Below are positions 33,697 through 45,200 of a stretch of DNA of 64,000 nt, in pieces. The DNA is from Bolinopsis microptera (lineage: Eukaryota; Ctenophora; Tentaculata; Lobata; Bolinopsidae). The stretch lies in NCBI RefSeq assembly GCF_026151205.1, contig NC_087072.1, positions 12,066,169 through 12,130,168 of the forward strand, written 5' to 3'. The position numbers and the translations under genes are program-made. Numbering within the stretch: position 1 is the stretch's first letter; each line of letters opens with the position of its first letter. The notes under the pieces are model-generated. The model had not been told where the DNA came from, did not search any database, and was given only the letters and a program-made list of their open reading frames with translations.

Positions 33697-36126
33697 GGGC
33701 ATATTTCAAAACTGGTTCCACTTGGAGGAAATTTCAGAAATGCTTTTATCAATCCAATTTTGGAAATTTTAGAATGTTTGAACTTTATACTTTGAAAATC
33801 TGCAATATTGGAGACATCAATCTATTCTATCATGCAAAAATAGCTCATTCTATCATCGACACTAAAACAATCCTCAAAAGTGTGCTCTACTTCATAACGT
33901 CTCTAGATTAGGCCTTTGCTTGAACTAAACCCAAATTTTGTGTGTTAGTATATGAGATTTCATTTTTACAGACTGATATAAAGCCCAATCAAGGAGAAAG
34001 AGCTAACATGGGGAAAATGTGGTTTAAAAAATTTTGTCACTCCGTAACAAAAAAGTGTCAAAAAGTTATCTATTCTCTTAACTACACGGCTATTGCATTC
34101 CATACACTAAGATTATCCAACATTTTCGATTGATAACATTATAATTTAAGAGGAGATATGATGAGCCAAACTTTGGTCACTCCGTAACGCTGTGTTACAG
34201 AGTGACAAATTCAAGGGACATTGTCACTCCGTAACGAATTTTTTTATTGACATTTCAAGATTTACAGTTGTTATTGATCTGGTTTGTAATATTAATGCCA
34301 GATTGCATAATACCTAGCTTGTCAGCTGAAACCACCGTCAAGGGTGGTCGGTATTTCAGTACATGACGTGATCTGATCCTACGTGCTTATCAATTTAAAT
34401 GTCTGGGAATATGGGATCGGATCACATTATCATGTATTTACTATTTACCTAGGCGCTAGCTTTAATTAGGTGCACTCTATGATACGACCAACCTTGTAAT
34501 TATGTAATCACCTAATTACGCTCTACCTGGAGCATGGTGCCTGGGGCTATTGAGATATGAGCCGAAACACAAGGAAAGATCACGTATTTTTGGATAAGTT
34601 GCAGCATGACCTGATCACATCTTTACGCTATTTCAAGTGTACTATTAACTATAGTACACCATCTTAGTATATATATCAAACACACACATTGAAGTCTATT
34701 AACTATAGACTGGGTTATTAACTATAGCCTGTACTATTAACTATAGTACACCATCTTAGTTGCTAAATCAGTAGCTAATTTCTGATTTACCTTACGACAT
34801 GGCTTTGACGGGGAAAGGGAGGGCTCGTATATGTAGAGAGAAAAAGAAGATGGATCCTGTTAAGTGGGCAGACTACAAGAGGAAAGATGCTTTGAGAAAG
34901 TCAAACTATAGGAGGACAGCTGAAAGAAATGATCCAGTCCTGTTTGAAAGCATCAAGCTTAATGAACGAGCAAGACAGATTAAATCGAGGGAGAAAGTTA
35001 AGAAGCAAGAGTCAGATAATAGCAGTCCTGCTTTCTCATCAAAATCTTCGAAGGCGAGAAGCGTGGTAAGGGTATCAAGAGCACTTCCTAAGCAGTTAGA
35101 CCAACGGAAAGAGGTCGTAAGGGACTTAACTTTGGAAGCCATTGATGCGACTCCAAGAAGGAAAAGAGCTATTGCCAGGCTGTTTGGAGATTGTGGAAAC
35201 GGACTAGGAGGAAGACCTAAAGTGCTTTTAAAACCTGATGTGGCTGAGAAGGTGAGACAGTTTCTGATAAGAAATGATATCAGCTATACACTGCCAGGCA
35301 GAGACAATCAAGTATACTTGGGGAAGGATGTCAACAAAGTGAGCATTTTCGCTCCAAAGAAGTACCTCTTGTTCTTGTATAGTGAACTCTTTATCTTAGC
35401 TCAGAATGATGATGAGACTGATTTTTATGCAGTTGTTTATATTTTTCAAACAGTGATTTAAATGCGCTGTATTTTAAGGGAAATTTACAGAGTTGTAAGC
35501 TCCAGGGTTGATTTTTTATCACATGATCGTATTTTTATTCATAATTGTGATCAAGACTAATGAATTGTACCAGATTTGATTTATTTCGCATCAATAAATT
35601 TGTGTGGCTACCTTGTTTAAGTGTTATCTATCTAATTTTGAAAAGAATTCTACTATTTAGAGCCAGGAACAGGATGAAAAATTCGAGTGGAATGAGAGAC
35701 TGTTTGATGCGTCACTCTGTAACAGTCACTCCGTAACAATCCCCAAAATTTTTGAAGCCTCAAATTTTTTATTCCTTAGGCAATACACACTTTTTCTTGA
35801 TTAATTATTGAAGGAAAATGTCTGGAAAGTGCCTGGAAGCCGTCAAAATGCAACTTTCAAGAATATCTGAGATAAAAATTAGGTCAGAATATGGGTGTAC
35901 CAAAATCTGAAAATTTATCTAGTCACTCCGTAACGAAATTTCGACTTTTAATTACTCAAAAACGGATTGATTTCTCACTATTTTCTATGGCAGATATGTA
36001 AATCGTAGGTTTGAAAAGCCTTAGAAACATAATTTAACCAATAATGAACCTGTTTTCTTGGACATTTTTCGGAAAAAATGGGTAAAATTGTCACACCGTA
36101 ACATTCTATAGTTTTGAAATATGCCC
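33697..36126 (+). mobile_element. 2.4-kb DNA transposon, 4-bp TSD
   Basis: Inverted ends GGGCATATTTCAAAACT (17 bp, exact), flanked by CACA at 33693-33696 and 36127-36130. Removing it with one CACA restores the LINE ORF1 frame. GTCACTCCGTAAC recurs at 34036, 34176, 34223, 35711, 35725, 35932 and 36090 (with small changes) and once inverted at 34194. One frame, 34799-35461, on the plus strand. Its termini and TSD resemble those of the element at 21098. Confidence 0.92.
34799..35461 (+). CDS. Transposon protein fragment, basic N-terminal domain
   Basis: 220 codons from an ATG. The first 80 residues are very basic (RARICREKKKMDPVKWADYK, NYRRTAERNDP), probably nucleic-acid binding. Then FGDCGNGLGGRPKVLLKPDV, KVRQFLIRNDISYTLPGRDN and KKYLLFLYSELF, a pattern I recall from N-terminal parts of animal transposon proteins whose catalytic core follows. 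Here the frame stops with no acidic catalytic motifs, so the element is probably a non-autonomous derivative. A GTGAGC donor after NK (35338) could splice it on, but no acceptor exon was found. Confidence 0.55.
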   Translation: MALTGKGRARICREKKKMDPVKWADYKRKDALRKSNYRRTAERNDPVLFESIKLNERARQIKSREKVKKQESDNSSPAFSSKSSKARSVVRVSRALPKQLDQRKEVVRDLTLEAIDATPRRKRAIARLFGDCGNGLGGRPKVLLKPDVAEKVRQFLIRNDISYTLPGRDNQVYLGKDVNKVSIFAPKKYLLFLYSELFILAQNDDETDFYAVVYIFQTVI

Positions 36127-36130
36127 CACA

Positions 36131-36392
36131 AAGAACAGGGTCTAACTGATCTATTGTGAAACATTCAATTCTTTTCCCAGGCAGTTTGTGACCAAATGTT
36201 CCTTTTCCAGCCCCAAATTTGAGGAACCGGGTGTTTGAATCACCAATAATCAATGTCGCATTGGTGCTCCTGCTTACGTAGCGAAAGGTTATACTGTATC
36301 TCAATTCCCTCTTTTCTGTGCTCTTATCAATTCGGTGGTCCCACAGAAACTGGGACTGTTTGCTCATCACATAGAGACTACGTCCCTCTATT
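36131..36392 (-). pseudogene. LINE ORF1, AlkB C-terminal part and SGNH start
   Basis: GRSLYVMSKQSQFLWDHRID keeps the distal Fe-binding His (DHR) of an AlkB fold, then YSITFRYVS with the 2-oxoglutarate Arg. LIIGDSNTRF is the SGNH nucleophile block (GDS), followed by GHKLPGKRIECFTIDQLDPV. The HxD half of AlkB is lost by truncation. Continues at 33692 across the transposon. Confidence 0.8.
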
Positions 36393-36508
36393 GGCCAAAC
36401 CATCGGAGCCTAGCTGCTCGTACGAAAGTATCAACAGGGGCGATGTTAGCCCGCTTAAGTACGTCAGCATTAGATACGTGAAAAAACCATTTGATTTTCA
36501 GGATTCTT
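36393..36508 (+). repeat. 116-bp flanking direct repeat, right
   Basis: Identical to 29560-29675. The target LINE frame reads uninterrupted through this copy into part 1 and through the left copy into part 2. Confidence 0.93.
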
Positions 36509-36757
36509 CTCAGACATCTATGATGGAACACCTCGAATCTTTTCATCTGCGTCTGAGTGGTATTCCATACCTCACTTCCATATAGCAGTATAGTGAGGAC
36601 AGCCGCTTTGTATATCCTGATTTTAGTTGGTGTCTTGATATTGCGACTGTACCATATACTGCTAAGCTGATAGAATGCCCCAGAGGCCTTTTGAATTCGA
36701 GCTGACAGTTCTTTGTCAATTGTTCCATTCCCACTGATGATAGCACCCAAGTAAGTA
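36393..36757 (-). pseudogene. Inner LINE RT thumb region (part 1)
   Basis: Encodes YLGAIISGNGTIDKELSARI, then SSIWYSRNIKTPTKIRIYKA, LLYGSEVWNTTQTQMKRFEV, RCLRRILKIKW and VRAARLRWFG. This is the region after the RT catalytic core in RTE/I-like LINEs. It begins abruptly at about 36757 beside the 13-bp duplication, a normal 5' truncation. Confidence 0.85.
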
Positions 36758-37090
36758 AATCAGAATACATATGTTCTCATATATACAAATCCGATCTATT
36801 CATAGAAAAATAGTATTATAAAACATTGCATTTCTATTTTATCCAGGCTACACATTTGTAAATAACTAGAATTGTGTAACCTTAAATTATTTCAGAATTA
36901 TAACTATTGTGAATTCAATAAAATAATCATCACTTTTGTATCCTTGTATCCTTGTATCCTATACGTCTCTTATCTGTAGTTTAAAAGTCAGGGGTGCAGC
37001 CGTTGTAGTTTGTACTTCAATTAAAATAATTGATGTTATTTTATCAAAATCAGCCACCCGTTCAGAATTGATTGTTGAGCTCTGTGTGTA

Positions 37091-39016
<1,926 letters not shown>

Positions 39017-39205
39017 ATGAAGTTGAACAAGGCAGTAGCTATTAACAACTTGGCAACATACGACATAAAACTTATTTTCAGTGACATATCAGAACTGCCA
39101 AAGAAAGTTGGTAACTTTGTTGAGGTAAAAAGTACTGCGTTGGAGTACATGCGAAAAGTTCGCTGCTTCTTGACATCAACACATTTTATTGTTGCAAAAG
39201 AGAAG
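39017..39205 (+). CDS. RasGEF gene, exon 1 (first visible)
   Basis: 63 codons, MKLNKAVAINNLATYDIKLI onward, donor AAG|GTAAGT, phase 0. Confidence 0.62.
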
Positions 39206-42200
39206 GTAAGTTTTATCTCATAACTTTCCCTACCAAGTTCTTCTCTGTACAGACTTTTTAGTAACCATCTCAACTTTTTCAATACCATATTACTTATCAC
39301 AAAAAACTCAATTTTCAGATATGGAAATCTGCCAAAGAAACCCACCCTTACGAAGTTGATGCCATACTTAAACTATCTGACTACACTTTCTATTTCTCTG
39401 GGGAAATTCTTGTCGTTGAAAATAGACTACAGTCAGGGTCTCATTTGTGTAGATATTTTGAGTTGTGCGATGATTCAAGTGTTAACATATGGAAGCTGCT
39501 GTTTCGCCAGTGTGGTTGTTTAGGCCCCGACACTGCCGAAGATGATGGTAGCGATCTAGAACCTCGTAATACTTTCGTTATCTCTGATGACGGTTAGTGT
39601 TTTTTGAGTTTATGAAGTTTTGCATTTGATTATCAAATGTTCAGTTTTCACTGTCCATAATTGTGCATCAATCTTGGAATACCTGTTGTGACTGTAAAGA
39701 TTATCTGGTTACTGTTTTTAATCTAATATCTTGTTGAGCAGGTTTGATAGATTCGGATGAGCTACCATGTGCCCTCTCACCTCCCGCTTTCTTTGTTATT
39801 CCACCTCCTTATCAGTCTAAATCTGGCCAGTCCTCTAGTAGTATGCTGAGCGATATAAACAATACATTGGACAGGTAATTCCCCCGGATGAAGCTAATTT
39901 GCTTTATTGAATATCAATATCAAAATCATCTGTCAGAATAGCATTTTATAAATTTCTAGCACCAAGATGCTGTATTTTTAAAGCTAGCGGAAAATGCCGG
40001 TTGTATAGAGGAGCTGTGGGGATCTTCGCAAGAGGAATTGTTACCATGGTTACATGGTTAATTGTTAGGTAAACAGTCTATCGTTTCAGATCGGGGCAGG
40101 GAGATCTGATGCTGTCAAAACACTTGTGTTGTTCAGAGAGTTGCCTCCTCGACATAGCTCATGGGTAGAGTTATATAGATTATTTAGTGTAGATTAACTT
40201 TATTTTTATATTTACTAAGTGTGAAGGATCAACCATAAGTTATTGATATTGTTGAATTATTTAATGATAAATTGATATAATAAATGTTTGTAATAACCTA
40301 TTGAGGCACATGCCACCCCATCGCGGGTTTACTACTAAGTACTACTACTAGTTCTTTATTAGCTGGTCTACAACTTTCTTATCTTATCTTATCTCGATAC
40401 ATTTGCATATTACATGTTACATCTTTGCTGTGGTTTATCTACTGATAACTATTTGTTATCTCAGTGAGGTGCGACACAGTAACTATTCGTTATCTCAGTG
40501 AGGTGCAGGGACAAAAGGATTTCGCGATTATTTTGGCCAAAAATCGCGATACCGCGAATTTTAACGACTATACATTAAACAATACATAAAATTTGTCGCA
40601 AATAATGGGGAAAATCGCGATTCCGTACATGCCGCGATTTCCTTTTGTCCCTGGTGAGGTGCGACACAGTAACTATTTGTTATCTCAGTGAGGTGCGACA
40701 CAGCAACTATTTGTTATCTCAGTGAGGTGCGACACAGTAACTATTTGTTATCTCAGTGAGGTGGGACACAGTAACTATTTGTTATCTCAGTGAGGTGCGA
40801 CACAGCAACTATTTGTTATCTCAGTGAGGTGCGACACAGTAACTATTCGTTATCTCAGTGAGGTGCGACACAGCAACTATTTGTTATCTCAGTGAGGTGC
40901 GACACAGTAACTATTTGTTATCTCAGTGAGGTGCGACACAGTAACTATTTGTTATCTCAGTGAGGTGCGACACAGTAACTATTTGTTATCTCAGTGAGGT
41001 GCGACACAGTAACTATTCGTTATCTCAGTGAGGTGCGACACAGTAAGAGACGGCGAGTATCCAGCTGCACGGCCTTCACGTGGAACAACAAATTAGTTGC
41101 AACAGTCGAGAAATCAAGTAATATTCCGTTTCTTATCTGCGTTTTACTCATTTGCGGTTATATTATTTTAAAAAGTAAGGCATGCTATGTCATGTTTTGC
41201 AATTGAAAAGTAATAGAATATTAGAGGCGGGGTTTCTATAAACTGTTTACCCCCAAATTGTTTTTGGAAAGTTAATGCTACTCTGATTTAACTGTTAGTC
41301 ATCGGGTGAAATGTTATTATTATTTGTTTTGTCGCAGGTATAAAAAAGAAAGAGAAAGCATTAAAGTCAGTCAGTCTGTCATTTTCAAGAAAAGGAAAAC
41401 GAACAACTTGCAAGTATGAAAATATTTTTCAATGTAGCCCTCTGCACTCCAGGTCTTACTGTAATAGAAAGTATACTAGTATACTAGTATAGCCTGGGCC
41501 ATGAAGGGAACTCTATTACCCAGCTGGGTAATAGAGGTCCCTTTATGTCCCACGCAATTTAAAATAGTAATTAACACTGAAATGAATGTATTTTACCTTG
41601 TTCATAATTACTTCATAATTACTAGTCACATATCCAAGAAGTGGAGCCTGCTTATATCGTCATTTTTACGGGGATGAAATTTGATTTAATTGCGTTTGAT
41701 AGCACCTTCTCTTTGAATCAACACCCCGCTGTGTTTCTGCCAACGCCAAATATCGTTGGCAGAAACACAGCCAACGATATTGGCTGTGTAAAAAACAAAG
41801 AAATATTCCTTCAAACTTTCTTATCTTGTCAAAGGGCTTTAGATAGGTTTCTTTATTAAATTGTCGCTGATTGATACCGACAGCAGATTTTGTATCGTTT
41901 GTGTTTCAAAACCTTTGAAACATAATATAATTAAAAGGTTGACGATTAAGTGGTCCTAATGATAAGGTATTAGATCATTCTTGTCAGATCATGTGATACA
42001 AATCATTAAATAATTAAAATTGTAATAAGATCCGATTATTAATCTGATTTATTGATGATGACAGGACGCTGACACCATGTTCTTGCTTTTGTCTTTAATG
42101 TCATGAAATAGTGTTTATATATAATACGAAGGAATAACGTGTTTTTTAATGATGATAATAGTGATAATAGCGTGTTTTGTATTCAATTAAAAGTTCTGGC

Positions 42201-45200
42201 CCCGAGCAGTTTGAGTATTTCTATTAATCGTTTCTCTGCAATGATACAGAAGATGTACTGTCACATTTGATTTGCCATGACTATTGGTTTGCTGACTATA
42301 AATGATTCTATATTGTTCCCTGTGACGTCTTGTTTTGAGTTCCCTTTCCCTCTTGCTCATAACGCCCGGTGAATAATTTATACATTATTTCTTAGCATTC
42401 TTTTGTTAGGCTTGGCCAGTTAGGTCATTTCATGAGCATAGCTGGCAAGTTCATTATTACTGACTATTTCAACCGTTTATTTTAAAATTGTGGATAATTA
42501 CAGAATGAGATCATTTCTTTTCCTGAGACACTTAACTCGAAAAGTGTCGAGGTTGGTGATGGCATCATGGCATGTTGACCCAGTTTGCATAGAAAATCGT
42601 TTGATCCAGTTAACAGCTTGCTTTTCAGGAGAAGGTCTAAAGATGACTCAGTGGTACCGATCCTCTCCCAGTACCCCCAGTCTCCTATGTCTAAGTGAGT
42701 GCTATACAAATCAACAACTCTCTTTTCACATACCGTTAAATCAAGATTTATTTGTCTTCTTCGGTATTTCTGTTTTTCTCCACTCCCCAAATAACACCTT
42801 CCTGTCGAGGTAATTTCTAATAACACCACCTATATTTCCTAATAACACCACCTATATTTCCGGACCAACTCTTCGTATCTAGACGGGTTTCTTTCGTCAT
42901 CACCCTCTCAATCCGTTTTATCGACTAACTCCGTTTTATCGACTAACTCCTCTTTTTACCAATTTATCCGGCCCCTCCCTATTCCACAGATCCTTTTTAT
43001 TTCCCACAGGTGTCAATTAGTTGCGGCAAAATCCTTGCTTATAATACCGCATAGTTCCACATAATCTAAATTTTAAGTATGTTTACTTACTATTTGTAAT
43101 ATTGAAAGTGCCCGACCGCTTGTGAGCCAGCTTTTGAGCCAGCTTGGTAGGTGTCCAGTTCCAGCGGTTAGTAATAAATTTGTTTACAAAAACTAATCAT
43201 TCTAGAAGTGCCACCAACCCTTGAGTGAAACGTACACTTCCAAGTGCATTTGCTAGTTCCATATAATTACAGCATCGCCGCAAACAAATCAACTTTCCGT
43301 ACATTGTACCATTTTGTATAGTTGCGGTGCCGCATTATTTGCAAACGATACCGCAACTTAACCATGTCTTTGTTATTTCCGGCTAATTCCTTTACTTTCC
43401 CGACTCCATCTCCCGACTAGCTGAATCCCTGTCAGTTCCCACTCTCTACTTTCCCTCTATTACCCTCTTGTTCTCGTGACACACTGACCAACATGTCTCA
43501 CTAGGTTCCCTCTATTACCCTCTTGTTCTCGTGACACACTGACCAACATGTCTCACTAGGTTCCCTCTATTACCCTCTTGTTCTCGTGACACACTGACCA
43601 ACATGTCTCACTAGGTTCCCTCTATTACCCTCTTGTTCTCGTGACACACTGACCAACATGTCTCACTATGTTCCCTCTATTACCCTCTTGTTCTCGTGAC
43701 ACACTGACCAACATGTCTCACTAGGTTCCCTCTATTACCCTCTTGTTCTCGTGACACACTGACCAACATGTCTCACTAGGTTCCCTCTATTTCCCTCTTA
43801 TTCTCGTGACACACTGACCAACATGTCTCACTAGGTTCCCTCTATTACCCTCTTGTTCTCGTGACACACTGACCAACATGTCTCACCAGGTTCCCTCTAT
43901 TACCCTCTTGTTCTCGTGACACACTGACCAACATGTCTCACTAGGTTCCCTCAATTACCCTCTTGTTCTCGTGACACACTGACCAACATGTCTCACCAGG
44001 TTCCCTCTATTACCCTCTTGTTCTCGTGACCCACTGACCAACATGTCTCACCAGGTTCCCTCTATTACCCTCTTGTTCTCGTGACACACTGACCAACATG
44101 TCTCACTAGGTTCCCTATATTACCCTCTTGTTCTCGTGACACACTGACCAACATGTCTCACTAGGTTCCCTCTATTACCCTCTTGTTCTCGTGACACACT
44201 GACCAACATGTCTCACCAGGTTCCCTCTATTACCCTCTTGTTCTCGTGACACACTGACCAACATGTCTCACTAGGTTCCCTCTATTTCCCTCTTGTTCTC
44301 GTGACACACTGACCAACATGTCTCACCAGGTTCACTCTATTACCCTCTTGTTCTCGTGACACACTGACCAACATGTCTCACTAGGTTCCCTCTATTACCC
44401 TCTTGTTCTCGTGACACACTGACCAACATGTCTCACTAGGTTCCCTCTATTTCCCTCTTGTTCTCGTGACAAACTGACCAACATGTCTCACTAGGTTCCC
44501 TCTATTACCCTCTTGTTCTCGTGACACACTGATCAACAAGTCTCACCAGGTTCCCTCTATTACCCTCTTGTTCTCGTGACACACTGACCAACATGTCTCA
44601 CTAGGTTCCCTCTATTTCCCTCTTGTTCTCGTGACACACTGACCAACATGTCTCACTAGGTTCCCTCTATTACCCTCTTGTTCTCGTGACACACTGACCA
44701 ACATGTCTCAATAGGTTCTCGTGACACACTGACCAACATGTCTCACTAGGTTCCCTCTATTACCCTCTTGTTCTCGTGACACACTGACCAACATGTCTCA
44801 CTAGGTTCCCTATATTACCCTCTTGTTCTCGTGACACACTGACCAACATGTCTCACTAGGTTCCCTCTATTACCCTCTTGTTCTCGTGACACACTGACCA
44901 ACATGTCTCACTAGGTTCCCTCTATTTCCCTCTTGTTCTCGTGACACACTGACCAACATGTCTCACCAGGTTCCCTCTATTACCCTCTTGTTCTCGTGAC
45001 ACACTGACCAACATGTCTCACTAGGTTCCCTCTATTACCCTCTTGTTCTCGTGACACACTGACCAACATGTCTCACTAGGTTCCCTCTATTACCCTCTTG
45101 TTCTCGTGACACACTGACCAACATGTCTCACTAGGTTCCCTCTATTACCCTCTTGTTCTCGTGACACACTGACCAACATGTCTCACTAGGTTCCCTCTAT

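Larger units (their letters stand above)
29676..36392 (-). mobile_element. AlkB/SGNH-type CR1-like LINE, copy 1 (defective)
   Basis: Minus strand, 5' end near 36392 inside the AlkB domain of ORF1, then SGNH domain, ORF2 with zinc finger, endonuclease and RT, a 3' untranslated region, and a short tail of AATTGTTG-like repeats around 29720-29770. A 2.4-kb DNA transposon (33697-36126) splits ORF1. About 4.3 kb without it. Confidence 0.85.
29277..36758 (-). mobile_element. 5'-truncated LINE with 13-bp TSD, split by later insertions
   Basis: The 13-bp sequence ATCAGAATACATA flanks the copy at 29264-29276 and 36759-36771. The 3' end on the minus strand carries a repeated CAAGTA tail. The coding part is in two pieces (36757-36393 and 29675-29306), interrupted by the AlkB-type LINE. 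Confidence 0.85.
28465..36881. mobile_element. Inverted-repeat element, outermost shell of a nest
   Basis: GGTTACACAATTCTAGTTAT at 28465 (a 19-bp part is doubled) and its complement ending at 36881 form about 34 bp of inverted repeat, ending TTTACAAATRTGTAG inwards. After subtracting the LINE inside (29277-36758 plus one TSD) the element is about 0.9 kb. No clear target duplication was found. Confidence 0.6.

Noticed and set aside
42482-42829. Two overlapping frames of 107 and 115 codons
   Set aside because: On opposite strands of the same intronic DNA, no recognisable motif, no splice joins in phase with the RasGEF exons.
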